From Adlercreutzia murintestinalis (GTDB lineage Bacteria > Actinomycetota > Coriobacteriia > Coriobacteriales > Eggerthellaceae), in the NCBI RefSeq assembly GCF_943192905.1, contig NZ_CALPCC010000007.1, positions 1-64,000 on the forward strand: 64,000 nucleotides of DNA, read 5' to 3'. The notes under the pieces are model-generated. The model had not been told where the DNA came from. It saw only the letters and a list, made by a program, of their open reading frames with translations, and made no database searches. Of this stretch, positions 48,417-61,426 are shown piece by piece (positions within the stretch are counted from its first letter, which is position 1; every line of letters starts with the position of its first letter). The translations under genes were made by a program, and so were the position numbers.

Positions 48417-49391
48417 CTACCGGCGGCGCCTCTTCCACGCTGCCTGTTCGCGGCGCTGACGGGTAGCTGCCGTCTCCTGGCGAAGCTGCTGGTACGCTTC
48501 AAGACGCTCGGCGGAAAGTTCGCCGCTCTCCACCGCCGCACGCACGGCGCATCCCGGCTCACGCTGATGCTTGCAGTCGCGGAATCGGCACTGCTCGGCC
48601 ATGCGCTCGATATCGGCGAAAGCCGCATCGATCCCCGCATCGGCGTCCCACAGCCCCAAGCCCCGCACGCCCGGCATATCCACGATATCGCCGCCGCCAG
48701 GGATGGAGATGATCGCGCGGTTCACCGTGGTGTGACGCCCCTTGCCATCCGTCTGCCGCACGTGAGCGGTACGCCGCGCCTCGGTGCCCACCAAAACGTT
48801 GATCAGCGTTGACTTCCCCACGCCCGAGCGCCCGATCAGCACCGCGGTGGTGCCCGCTGGCACCAGATGGCGCACCGCCTCCACCGACGCCGCATCGTCG
48901 GCTGCCATGACCACCACCGCCACCTGCGCGCCCGCCATCTCCTGCACGCGCTGGCGCATCCGCTCGGCCACCGCATCGTCGGCTGCCAGGTCGCCCTTCG
49001 TCAACACCACGGCTACCTGCGCGCCCGTCTCGAAGGCCAGCACCAGCTCGCGCTGCAGGCGACGCAGGTTCACCTCGCTCACCGGCTGAGCCACTATCAC
49101 CGTGTCGAAATTCGCGGCCAGCACCTGAGCCATGGTGCGATCGGTGGGGTCTTTGCGCACCAGCTGCGTGCGACGCGGCAAGATCCTCTCGATGACACCC
49201 ACCTCGTGCGACGCAGGTATGCGCACGCAGGCCATATCACCAATGACCGCGCGATGCTCACCTGTCTTCACCAGCTCGGTGGCATGCTCGCAGCGCAAGT
49301 GGGAGCCATCTTCCAGCGCAAGCTCTGGCAGTCCGCGATCGAGCTTCACCACCCTGCCCGTCATACGAGCCTCTGCGCGCACGTCGGCCAT
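48417..49391 (-). CDS. rsgA: Ribosome small-subunit-dependent GTPase RsgA
   Basis: A circularly permuted GTPase of 324 residues that helps late 30S maturation. The OB domain comes first, then G4 (LTKGDL), G1 (GRSGVGKSTLIN) and G3 (DMPG) in permuted order. A zinc finger follows (CRFRDCKHQREPGC) with a basic tail. Its ATG directly abuts the stop of the lipoprotein gene, indicating one operon with trkH upstream. Confidence 0.97.
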   Translation of the reverse strand: MADVRAEARMTGRVVKLDRGLPELALEDGSHLRCEHATELVKTGEHRAVIGDMACVRIPASHEVGVIERILPRRTQLVRKDPTDRTMAQVLAANFDTVIVAQPVSEVNLRRLQRELVLAFETGAQVAVVLTKGDLAADDAVAERMRQRVQEMAGAQVAVVVMAADDAASVEAVRHLVPAGTTAVLIGRSGVGKSTLINVLVGTEARRTAHVRQTDGKGRHTTVNRAIISIPGGGDIVDMPGVRGLGLWDADAGIDAAFADIERMAEQCRFRDCKHQREPGCAVRAAVESGELSAERLEAYQQLRQETAATRQRREQAAWKRRRR

Positions 49392-50036
49392 CTATCGCCT
49401 GCGCTCACTGAGGTGTCGATACACGAGCGTCAGCACCACCCCCACGCACACGAGCAACACGCCCGGAATGAAGCGCATGATGTCGAACGGGGTCTCGATC
49501 AGCGATCCGCGGCTGACGATGGCCACATGGTTCGCATGAATGTCGGTCAAGCCATCATGATCAACACAGGCCAGCGTGAAGGTGCCCCGCACCTGCAACG
49601 TGGTGCCGCGCTTGCCATACGCGCCGTACGTGTCGATCAGCTTCGACTGCGACAGCGGCATGCTCACCGTGATCTCCGCGTCGGTGCCGTCGTTGGCTTG
49701 CAGGGTGATCCAGCATTCGTCGGGGCTGTAGTCGGAGAGGATCAGATCGCCGATGACCTCGCCGGTCACCTGCACGGTCTGGCCTTCCATGTACGAATCG
49801 GCCGTTTGCAGGTCCATGATGCTGGCATCGTAGATGAACGAACTGTCCGGCAGCTGCGACGGATCGATCAGATTCGGCGACGCATCCGGCGTTGCATTGC
49901 CTGCCGTGCCACTGGCCCCCGCACCCGTTGGCGCCGGTCCCGCGCATCCAGCGAGCGCACCCGCGCATCCCAGTGCCAACGCACCCATCAGCACGCCCGG
50001 CAGCAGCACGCGCGCTATGACACGAAGCGCCCTCAT
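49392..50036 (-). CDS. Putative lipoprotein with C-terminal membrane segment
   Basis: A 214-residue protein with a lipoprotein-like signal peptide (LAGC around residues 28-31) and a Gly/Ala/Pro linker. A beta-rich OB-like domain follows (GQTVQVTGEVIGDLILSD, then VRGTFTLACVD). A C-terminal transmembrane helix and basic end close it. It overlaps trkH by ATGA (50033-50036) and directly precedes rsgA. No family is recognised; it might be an accessory of the potassium transporter, but that is only context. Confidence 0.75.
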   Translation of the reverse strand: MRALRVIARVLLPGVLMGALALGCAGALAGCAGPAPTGAGASGTAGNATPDASPNLIDPSQLPDSSFIYDASIMDLQTADSYMEGQTVQVTGEVIGDLILSDYSPDECWITLQANDGTDAEITVSMPLSQSKLIDTYGAYGKRGTTLQVRGTFTLACVDHDGLTDIHANHVAIVSRGSLIETPFDIMRFIPGVLLVCVGVVLTLVYRHLSERRR

Positions 50037-51556
50037 TCGGCAACCTTCGGTCGGTGACGCGGCACCACGCTGATAGCCACCTGGACCAGCAGCGCCAGAA
50101 GCGCGATGAACTCAAGACGGCCCACCCACATCTGGAAGATGTAGAAGAGCTCGAGCGTCCAGGGCATGCCCGGCGACGCGATGCCGGTGATGATGCCGCC
50201 ATTCGACGTCATGGCAACGCTCTCGAACACGCTCTGCACCGCATCGTAGCCATGCGCGATGCCCACCAGCGACCCGAGCACGTATGTGATCACGTACAGA
50301 ATGAAGACCGTCATGGCTTCCTTCACCCGATCCGACGTCAAAATGCGCCGCCCCAGATGATTGTACGCCACCACCACGCGCGCGCTGTCGGGCGCAAGCG
50401 TCTCTTTGATGGTCTGCAAAATGGACTTCGCGATGATGCCCACACGATACAACTTGATGCCGCCCGCGGTGCTCCCGGCGCCCGCGCCCACCGCCATCAC
50501 CAGCGCCAGCGTCAAGAATGCGCCGGAGGTGAACACAGAGAGCAGCTGGTTCACCGTGACGATGGAAAACCCGGTGGTGGTCATGGCCGACACCAGCATG
50601 AACGTGCCGCGATGCAGCATGGCCGCCACATTGCTGAACAACGTGCTGGCCGCCAGCGCCGCCGTGAACACGCACAGCATGACCGCCATCCAGATGAGCG
50701 CGGTGCGCGTCTCGATGTCGCGGAAGAAGCTCTTCGTCTCGCCTTTCACCACGTCGGCGTAGATGACGAAGCTGACCGAGCCCATCAGCATGAGCACCAT
50801 CAAGATGAATTCGATGGGCGCCGAATGGTAGTACATGATGGATTGCTGCATGGGCGTGAAGCCGCCCGTGACGAAGCCGGAGACCGATGTCCAGAGCGCG
50901 TGCAGGATGGCGCGCGCGGGTTCCATGCCGTCAAGCAGCATGAGCACCGTGATGATGCCGGTCGCCACCACCACCACGATGGCGGTGATGCGTGCGATGA
51001 ACTGGGTGGTTTGCACCACGTTGGGAACTACGTGCTCGTTGCGGCCTTCGCTGGTGTAAAGCGTGCTGCCGGTGCGCTTGCCGAAGATGCCCAGGCTGAG
51101 CGCCACCACGATGAGCCCCAAGCCCCCCAACAGATGCAACGTGAAGCGGAACATATTGTCGGCGTTGCTCAGGTGGTCGAGATCCACGATCAGCGCAGCG
51201 CCGGTGGTGGTCAGGCCCGATACGCCGTCGAACACCGCATCAAGATAGGTGGTGTAGTGCCCGCTCAGGTACAGCGGCAGCGAGGCGAACAAGCCCAGCA
51301 CCACCCACGCCAGCCCGACGACAGCCAGCGCCTGCTGATGGTTCAGCTTGCCCGGCGTGATGCGGCAAAACCGCAGCGCCGAACCAACGACCAGCGTGAT
51401 GCCAATGGCGAACAAGTAGCGTGAGGCTGGGTCCCATTCTTGGAATGCGATGGCGGTCACCAGCGGCACCACCATGAGCGCGGCAGAGAACAGCACCAAC
51501 ATGCCCAGATAATGGCCGATGACTTGAAGGTCGTAAAATGTGAAGCGCTGCCACAT
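50033..51556 (-). CDS. trkH: TrkH/KtrB-type potassium transporter
   Basis: A 507-residue potassium-translocating membrane subunit. The four selectivity-filter-like loops of the family are visible: SGLTTTGAAL, SGFVTGGF, AMTTTGFS and TSNGGIITG, each after a pore helix. It needs a regulatory TrkA/KtrA partner, which is not found in the window. It overlaps the following lipoprotein gene by 4 bp and is preceded 9 bp upstream by a 47-residue membrane protein gene. Confidence 0.94.
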   Translation of the reverse strand: MWQRFTFYDLQVIGHYLGMLVLFSAALMVVPLVTAIAFQEWDPASRYLFAIGITLVVGSALRFCRITPGKLNHQQALAVVGLAWVVLGLFASLPLYLSGHYTTYLDAVFDGVSGLTTTGAALIVDLDHLSNADNMFRFTLHLLGGLGLIVVALSLGIFGKRTGSTLYTSEGRNEHVVPNVVQTTQFIARITAIVVVVATGIITVLMLLDGMEPARAILHALWTSVSGFVTGGFTPMQQSIMYYHSAPIEFILMVLMLMGSVSFVIYADVVKGETKSFFRDIETRTALIWMAVMLCVFTAALAASTLFSNVAAMLHRGTFMLVSAMTTTGFSIVTVNQLLSVFTSGAFLTLALVMAVGAGAGSTAGGIKLYRVGIIAKSILQTIKETLAPDSARVVVAYNHLGRRILTSDRVKEAMTVFILYVITYVLGSLVGIAHGYDAVQSVFESVAMTSNGGIITGIASPGMPWTLELFYIFQMWVGRLEFIALLALLVQVAISVVPRHRPKVAE

Positions 51557-51565
51557 TGCGAGCGA

Positions 51566-51709
51566 CTACCCCACCGGCAGGATCACGCGCACCAGGGTCA
51601 TGAGCACCCAGAGTCCCACGATGAACGTAACGAGCGCAAGGATGAGCAAGGCCATGCCGCGCAAGGCAGGCATAGCCTTTGACCGTATGTCCGCAAGCGA
51701 AGTTCGCAT
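51566..51709 (-). CDS. 47-residue single-span membrane protein upstream of trkH
   Basis: The frame encodes an amphipathic N-terminus (MRTSLADIRSKAMPALRG) and one hydrophobic helix (ALLILALVTFIVGLWVLM) ending LPVG. It ends 9 bp before trkH. There is no ribosome binding site, but TACAAT on the minus strand (51716-51721) ends 6 nt before the ATG, consistent with a leaderless start that would also serve trkH. No family recognised; possibly a small subunit or leader peptide. Confidence 0.6.
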   Translation of the reverse strand: MRTSLADIRSKAMPALRGMALLILALVTFIVGLWVLMTLVRVILPVG

Positions 51710-51733
51710 GCGGGTATTGTACCGCTTGAAACG

Positions 51734-54460
<2,727 letters not shown>

Positions 54461-54510
54461 AATCTCTTCCTATCTTCTACCAGGGATACCCTGCAACGCG
54501 CATCCGGCTC

Positions 54511-54957
54511 TTACCGGATGCCGCCGTGCACTTCCTTGGAATAGAAATGCACGGTTGCCGAAGGGTTGTTCAACCAGTGCCACGCGGGGGGCAGGTCGCG
54601 GATGCTCATGAGCGCGTTCACCGGCGCTCCGGGCGAAAGCTCGCTGACGCGCCGTGCCAAGCGCTGCACTCGTTTATGCAGGTTGACCAGTTCGTCCTCG
54701 CGCGCCTCAAGGCGCACCTGCAGATCAAGGATGCGCATCACGCCCGCAAGATTGATGCCTTCGGCGGTCAATTCGTTGATGAGCTCGAGCCGCTCGATGT
54801 CGGCCTGCGAATACATGCGAGTGCCGCCGGATGTGCGCTGCGGGTTCAACAGACCCTTCTGCTCGTAGGCGCGCAGCGTTTGTGGGTGCACGCCAGCAAG
54901 CTCGGCCGCCACGCCTATCATGTAGAGCGGCCGGTCGCGATCCTCGTGTCCTACCAT
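54511..54957 (-). CDS. hspR: HspR heat-shock repressor (MerR family)
   Basis: A 148-residue MerR-type repressor of the dnaK operon in Actinomycetota. The winged HTH starts [20 protein letters not shown] and continues [14 protein letters not shown]; a helical effector/dimer part follows ([15 protein letters not shown]). HspR usually binds inverted repeats (HAIR) with DnaK as co-repressor. It overlaps the dnaJ end by 7 bp and is followed by clpB, a typical order. Confidence 0.95.
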   Translation of the reverse strand: MVGHEDRDRPLYMIGVAAELAGVHPQTLRAYEQKGLLNPQRTSGGTRMYSQADIERLELINELTAEGINLAGVMRILDLQVRLEAREDELVNLHKRVQRLARRVSELSPGAPVNALMSIRDLPPAWHWLNNPSATVHFYSKEVHGGIR

Positions 54958-55931
54958 GGCCGCACCTCTTCTTCGGTGGCAGCCTGGAATGCCTCCAGCG
55001 CTTTCTTCTGGTCTTCGTTCAGTTCGGTGGGCACCTTCACCTGCACTTGGATCTTCAAGTTGCCGTTCGTACCCTTCTTCTTGATGTCGGGGGCGCCCTT
55101 GCCCTTGATGGTCAGCACTGTGCCGTCTTGGGTGCCCGCGGGCACGGTCACGCGCACCTTCTTGCCATCAGGCGTGGGAACCACCACTTTCGCGCCCAAC
55201 GCCGCCTCAGCAATGGTCACCGGCATATCAACGACCACGTCCGCTTTGTCGCGGCGGTAATACGGATGCTCGGTGATATGCGTGGTGATCAGTAGATCGC
55301 CTGGCTCGCCGCCGTTCTGGCTAAGGCCGCCCTTCTTCTTGAAGCGCAGCCGACCGCCTTCTTGCGCGCCCGCTGGCACCTTCACGTCAAGCGTATCCGC
55401 CTCGGATTTGCCCGGGATGCGCACGGTCACGCGCTTGGTGGTGCCGTTGAAGGCCTCGTCGAAGGTGACGTCCAGCGTCACGTTCATGTCCTGACCCTTC
55501 GTGGCGCGCGCACGGCCGCCGCCCAAATCGCCGAAGTCCCAGTCGGTACCGAAAGCGCCTTCACCCGAGCGGATGCTCTCCAGGATATCGGCCCAACTGC
55601 CGCCGAACCCGCCACCACCGTTGGTCGTATAGGTGTAGGTGCCTCCATTGCCGCCGAAGATGTCCTCGTAGTTGAAACCGGCGCCACCCTGACCGCCCCA
55701 CGGTATTTGATTCTCGTTGGCCGTGCCGTACTGGTCGTACAGGTCGCGCCTCTTCTCGTCCGAGAGCACCTCGTATGCTTCGTTGATCTCCTTGAACTTC
55801 GCCTCATCACCGCCCGCATCGGGGTGATGGGTGCGTGCGAGCTTGCGGAATGCCTTCTTTATCTCGTCTGCCGACGCGGTGCGTGGAACGCCCAGCGTCT
55901 TGTAATAATCCGGTGTGGTTGTTGCTGCCAA
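54951..55931 (-). CDS. DnaJ-family co-chaperone lacking the zinc finger (CbpA-like)
   Basis: A 326-residue J-protein. The J domain (residues about 8-70) has the HPD motif in [10 protein letters not shown] Gly/Phe-rich region (about 80-130) and two C-terminal beta domains follow. There are no CxxCxGxG repeats, so it is the CbpA/class B type although it occupies the dnaJ slot of the operon. The start is a TTG at 55929-55931 with a very strong AAGGAGGTGG ribosome binding site. It overlaps hspR. Confidence 0.92.
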   Translation of the reverse strand: MAATTTPDYYKTLGVPRTASADEIKKAFRKLARTHHPDAGGDEAKFKEINEAYEVLSDEKRRDLYDQYGTANENQIPWGGQGGAGFNYEDIFGGNGGTYTYTTNGGGGFGGSWADILESIRSGEGAFGTDWDFGDLGGGRARATKGQDMNVTLDVTFDEAFNGTTKRVTVRIPGKSEADTLDVKVPAGAQEGGRLRFKKKGGLSQNGGEPGDLLITTHITEHPYYRRDKADVVVDMPVTIAEAALGAKVVVPTPDGKKVRVTVPAGTQDGTVLTIKGKGAPDIKKKGTNGNLKIQVQVKVPTELNEDQKKALEAFQAATEEEVRPW

Positions 55932-55958
55932 CGTTCCACCTCCTTACTTTATTCTGCG

Positions 55959-56041
55959 AAGGTGTTTGGGGCGCCTTCGCTCGCTCAGACAATCCTCGCT
56001 TCGCTGCGGAACTCGCTTTGAGAAGATGCCCCGAACACCTT
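55959..56041. other. 14-bp inverted repeat between grpE and dnaJ
   Basis: AAGGTGTTTGGGGC (55959-55972) and GCCCCGAACACCTT (56028-56041) pair with one G-T across 55 nt. In the mRNA it lies between the grpE stop and the dnaJ ribosome binding site, so it may affect processing, attenuation or dnaJ translation. Confidence 0.65.
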
Positions 56042-56084
56042 ATGCGAACTCCTTGCGGTGGACTGTGCTGTCAGCGTTCCTTGG

Positions 56085-56771
56085 TTACTCTTCTTCCGGC
56101 TTCTCGCGCTTCGGGCCGCCGGTCGTCACCGTCACCATGGCGGGGCGAAGCACCTTCACGCCCATCTTGTAGCCCTTCTGGTACACCTCGTTGACGGTCT
56201 CGTCGGGCTGGCTCGGGTCGTCTACCGTACCGACCGCCTGCGCTTCCAGCGCGTCGAAGGCCTGGCCTACCGGGTCGAGCACTTCCACGCCGTCCTTCTT
56301 CAAGGTGTCGACGAACTTCGTGAGCACTGCTTTGACGCCGTCGAGAAGTCCGCTGCTTGCATCAGCGTCCGAGTTCTTCTCTGCGTAGTCGATGGTGCGC
56401 TCAAGGTCGTCGATCACGGGAAGCAGGCTTACCACGAGCTTCTCAGCTGCGCGAGCCTTCTCTTCTTCGCGCTGCTCCTTCGTGCGGCGGCGGTACGTGT
56501 CCCACTCCGCATGAAGGCGCATGTACTTGTCTTTCCATTCGGCCACCTGCGCCGCTGCGGCTGCTTCGGCTTCCACTTGGTCCATCGCGTTGTCCACGAT
56601 GGCAGCTGCTTCGGCTTCCAGCACCGCATCGGTGAGATCATCGGCGCTGTTCGCGTCTGCCGCCGTTGCCGTTGCGCTTTCCGGCGTTTCGGCATCGGGT
56701 GCGCCCGTTGGCGCACCCTCTGTCATATCCTCAGCGGCCTGGGCCGCTTTCGTTTCGTTCTGCTCGACCAT
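56085..56771 (-). CDS. grpE: Nucleotide exchange factor GrpE
   Basis: GrpE of 228 residues. An acidic Ala/Glu-rich N-terminal tail (about 70 residues) leads into a long helix, then WKDKYMRLHAEWDTYRRRT, the hallmark GrpE region, and the beta-domain GVEVLDPVGQAFDALEAQAV with VYQKGYKMGVKVLRPAMVTV. It exchanges ADP on DnaK. It starts 2 bp after dnaK ends. Confidence 0.96.
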   Translation of the reverse strand: MVEQNETKAAQAAEDMTEGAPTGAPDAETPESATATAADANSADDLTDAVLEAEAAAIVDNAMDQVEAEAAAAAQVAEWKDKYMRLHAEWDTYRRRTKEQREEEKARAAEKLVVSLLPVIDDLERTIDYAEKNSDADASSGLLDGVKAVLTKFVDTLKKDGVEVLDPVGQAFDALEAQAVGTVDDPSQPDETVNEVYQKGYKMGVKVLRPAMVTVTTGGPKREKPEEE

Positions 56772-56773
56772 GC

Positions 56774-58711
<1,938 letters not shown>

Positions 58712-58734
58712 TCAATCTTTTTGTTGTGCTTGCT

Positions 58735-58763
58735 ATTATTTAATCTAAGTCTATACGTGTCAA
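58735..58763 (-). promoter_or_regulatory. dnaK operon promoter
   Basis: On the minus strand TTGACA (58758-58763), a 17-bp spacer and AATAAT (58735-58740). It lies about 55 bp upstream of the dnaK start in an AT-rich patch. Confidence 0.8.
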
Positions 58764-58782
58764 GTTTTCTTATAAAGAAACT
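58763..58782. promoter_or_regulatory. Imperfect palindrome upstream of dnaK promoter, possible HspR operator
   Basis: AGTTTTCTT / AAAGAAACT arms around ATA, abutting the -35 box. It does not match the published HAIR consensus (CTTGAGT, N7, ACTCAAG) closely; only CTTGA-like half elements are present at the edge. A regulatory role is inferred from position. Confidence 0.4.
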
Positions 58783-58886
58783 CTAAACTCGCACGCTGGC
58801 ACACAGCTTACACACATTTGAGATGGGCTGCTTCGAGAGCGCGTAAGGTGTTAATGCCTAGTAACCATGCGTTACGCAGGCGAAAG

Positions 58887-58909
58887 AAAAGCCCCGGACG
58901 GGGCTTTTT
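58887..58909. terminator. Bidirectional terminator after the toxin gene
   Basis: GCCCC (58891-58895), loop GGAC, GGGGC (58900-58904) with flanking AAAA and TTTTT. It lies 24 bp beyond the toxin stop. Confidence 0.8.
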
Positions 58910-58932
58910 GAAGCATACGCGTTCGGTTCGTC

Positions 58933-59268
58933 TTACCAATCTATGAGCGAGCGATCGATGCTTGAGAAGCGGGCGTTCGGGTCTGCCCGTTGGTATTCCA
59001 CGCAGAAGATGACGATGCGACGCTCTTCTTCCTCTTTCAGATAATACAGGGTGAAGGGCGTGTCCGGAACGGGAAGCTCTCTGCATGCGAATGGCGTACG
59101 CGCGGCCGGATAGTCAGGATCATATGACCGCCCCAGATCGGGTACGGTTTCCAACAGCGTGCGATACTCAAGAATCTTCTGAAGAACCCACTTGCTTTCC
59201 ACATGTTCGCTGATGAAGTCGATGGCGTATTGCGTATAGACGACCGACCATGGCTCAGATGCGCTCAT
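58933..59268 (-). CDS. RelE/ParE-superfamily toxin
   Basis: A 111-residue protein overlapping the upstream antitoxin by ATGA (59265-59268). The pattern of helices followed by strands (YAIDFISEHVESKWVLQKIL, TPFTLYYLKEEEERRIVIFC) fits the RelE/ParE fold. It lacks an obvious basic RelE C-terminus, so the mechanism (mRNA cleavage or gyrase poisoning) is open. The assignment also rests on its Phd/YefM partner. Confidence 0.75.
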   Translation of the reverse strand: MSASEPWSVVYTQYAIDFISEHVESKWVLQKILEYRTLLETVPDLGRSYDPDYPAARTPFACRELPVPDTPFTLYYLKEEEERRIVIFCVEYQRADPNARFSSIDRSLIDW

Positions 59269-59555
59269 GCCCAGCCCTTCGCGGCAAGGATCTGCTGTTC
59301 CGCTGTGGCAGCATTGACCACATTCCCGTCAATGACGTCCGCGTAGCCGCGCATCAGGCTGTTGTAGACGCGCATCTCGTTCGCACAGGCGCTGGCGCGA
59401 TAGGAGATTTCCCTATCGAACGCCTCCGCATCCATTACCACAAGGGCAGCGCTACCGTTTCGCGTCAAATACATGGGCTGGCGCGTTTCGTGCAACTCTT
59501 TTATAACAGCGGATTGATTCCGGTTGAACTCAGAGAGCGACTTGACCACAGGCAT
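59265..59555 (-). CDS. Phd/YefM-family antitoxin
   Basis: A 96-residue antitoxin starting MPVVKSLSEFNRNQSAVIKE and continuing with TRQPMYLTRNGSAALVVMD, a clear Phd/YefM DNA-binding domain. The C-terminal tail would neutralise the toxin. An AAAGGAGC ribosome binding site supports the ATG at 59553-59555; a longer open frame upstream runs antisense-like through the ferredoxin gene. It probably represses its own promoter. Confidence 0.9.
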   Translation of the reverse strand: MPVVKSLSEFNRNQSAVIKELHETRQPMYLTRNGSAALVVMDAEAFDREISYRASACANEMRVYNSLMRGYADVIDGNVVNAATAEQQILAAKGWA

Positions 59556-59725
59556 GATGGCTCCTTTCAATGCTAGGCTCATCCTAGCCTGTTCACATTT
59601 CTTATGCAATGAAATCACTGCATATTTACTGTTCTGTAGAGAAGACGGGAGCGCAATATGAAAGAAGCCGCCAGCGGATGTGCTGACGGCTTCTCGATCA
59701 TATGACTCGCGAGAGCAGCGGAGAG

Positions 59726-59914
59726 TTAGTCCTCCACGATCTCGGGGATGGCACCCATCGGGCACTCTTCCAGGCAGTCGCCGCACGCGATGCAGGCGTC
59801 CTCGTTCACCACATCGGCCACGCCACCGACCACTTCCAGAACCTCCTGGGGACAAGCATCCACGCAGATGCCACAGCCGATGCACTCATCGGCAACAATA
59901 ACAGGATGGGACAT
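59726..59914 (-). CDS. 2[4Fe-4S] ferredoxin
   Basis: A 62-residue ferredoxin with two cluster motifs, CIGCGICVDACP and CIACGDCLEECP, each binding a 4Fe-4S cluster with a swapped proline-preceding Cys. It is a likely electron carrier for ferredoxin-dependent enzymes such as IorAB. The ATG at 59912-59914 has a GAAGGAGCG ribosome binding site; the upstream open frame is not ferredoxin-like. Confidence 0.96.
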   Translation of the reverse strand: MSHPVIVADECIGCGICVDACPQEVLEVVGGVADVVNEDACIACGDCLEECPMGAIPEIVED

Positions 59915-60093
59915 AATCGCTCCTTCTCTACTAGGGTTGCGGACCCGCGCCGGAGCGCGCCTCGTTGGCCCGTTGCTTGCACTAGGCGCACGATAACACG
60001 ACGCGCGCGCATTGCAAACCCCCATGCGCACTTTTCAGACGGACGGACGAAGAGGATAGAACGCGCAGGTTTGCCTGAGGAAGTCAGCGGAAG

Positions 60094-61248
60094 CTAACAG
60101 ATGCGCGGAAGCTGCTCGCCCACCAGCATATCGAGGATGCGCGTGCTGCCGAAGGCGGTGCGCAACATGACGCGCGGGGCGCGATCGGCAGGCGCGGCGG
60201 CCACTTCGCCGATGATGGCAGCATCGGCACCGTATTCGTTCGCGCGCATGGCGGCTAGCGCAGCTTCGGCCTGATCGGGTGCCACCACGCACACCATCTT
60301 GCCCTCGTTCGCCACCTGAAGCACATCGTAGCCGAGCATCTCGCACGCCCCCTGTACGGTCGGGCGCACGGGTATGGCCGTTTCGTTCACGAAGATATCC
60401 GCGTTGGCCTGCGCGGCCAGTTCGTTGAGCGTGCTGGCAAGGCCGCCGCGCGTAGGATCGCGGAAGCAGCGCACGTCGGGCGCCGCCGCCAGCACCTCGG
60501 CGATCAGGTGGTTCAGCGGTGCCGCGTCGCTTTCCACCGCCGCGCTGAAGCCCAGGCCTTCGCGCTGGCTCATGATGGTGATACCGTGGTCGCCCAGCGT
60601 GCCGCTGACCAGCACCGCATCACCTGGACGACACTGCGCGCCGCCCAGCTGCACGCCCGGTGCCAACACGCCCACGCCACTCGTGTTGATGAAGATGCCA
60701 TCGCCATGACCGCGGTTGACCACCTTGGTGTCGCCGGTGACGATGCGCACGCCCGCTTCGGCGGCCGCATCGGCCATGCTCTGGCAGATGCGCCGCAGGT
60801 CATCCATGGGAAAGCCCTCTTCCAAGATCATGCCGCAGCTGAGCGCCACGGGCACAGCGCCGCTCGTAGCCACATCGTTCACGGTGCCGCAGACAGCAAG
60901 CCGCCCGATATCGCCCCCGGGAAAGAAGTGCGGAGTCACCACGAATGAGTCCGTTGAGAACGCCAGCTGTAAACCGCCATTTACATTCTGCTCAAGGGAG
61001 ACGCATTGGTCTTCCCGATCGGATGTTTCACGTGAAACATTCTCAACGAACACTCGCTGCGACGAGGCTTGTTGTGCAGCATGTGACCGGGCTTGTTGCG
61101 CAGCGAGTGCGATCGGGTCCAGCACCGCGGCATCATCCCCCGTGGCCAACACGTCGTTGCCATACGCATCCATGAACACTTCGTCGATGATCCGCTTCAT
61201 CATGGATCCGCCGCTGCCGTGTCCTAGCATCACCTGTTCGTCAGCCAT
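60094..61248 (-). CDS. hypE: Hydrogenase maturation protein HypE with parS-bearing insertion
   Basis: HypE, 384 residues, dehydrates the thiocarbamoyl group on its C-terminal Cys to the cyanide ligand of NiFe hydrogenase. Seen: MLGHGSGGSMMKRI near the start, FSTDSFVVTPHFFPGGDIGRLAVCGTVND (as STDSFVV and GGDIGRL), TRGGLAS, and the terminal PRIC with the catalytic Cys. Residues about 45-92, between GDDAAVLD and LQLAFSTD, appear inserted: they contain a duplicated AAQQA element and VSRET (71-75) encoded by a perfect parS. A GTG 9 nt earlier is an alternative start. Other hyp and hydrogenase genes are not in the window. Confidence 0.93.
   Translation of the reverse strand: MADEQVMLGHGSGGSMMKRIIDEVFMDAYGNDVLATGDDAAVLDPIALAAQQARSHAAQQASSQRVFVENVSRETSDREDQCVSLEQNVNGGLQLAFSTDSFVVTPHFFPGGDIGRLAVCGTVNDVATSGAVPVALSCGMILEEGFPMDDLRRICQSMADAAAEAGVRIVTGDTKVVNRGHGDGIFINTSGVGVLAPGVQLGGAQCRPGDAVLVSGTLGDHGITIMSQREGLGFSAAVESDAAPLNHLIAEVLAAAPDVRCFRDPTRGGLASTLNELAAQANADIFVNETAIPVRPTVQGACEMLGYDVLQVANEGKMVCVVAPDQAEAALAAMRANEYGADAAIIGEVAAAPADRAPRVMLRTAFGSTRILDMLVGEQLPRIC
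61024..61039. promoter_or_regulatory. parS site, perfect, inside hypE
   Basis: Perfect TGTTTCACGTGAAACA within the apparent insertion of hypE, read in the VSRET frame like the four copies in murT-gatD. Confidence 0.92.
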
Positions 61249-61307
61249 GCCTCTCACCCTTCATCTGCATCCGAATGGCATTCACTCGGATGGTGTCGCA
61301 GTCAAAA

Positions 61308-61323
61308 TGTTTCACGTGAAACA
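61308..61323. promoter_or_regulatory. parS site, perfect, between hypE and nikR
   Basis: Perfect TGTTTCACGTGAAACA in the intergenic region, 284 bp from the copy in hypE. Confidence 0.92.
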
Positions 61324-61426
61324 TTCGTTCGCAAAATATGCTGCGCCCCGTAGAGCGCCGCCGCGCGTCGCGCGCCTTGCCTCGCGATCCTCCTTGCGAT
61401 CCTGCATTGCGATCCTGCAGTGCGCA

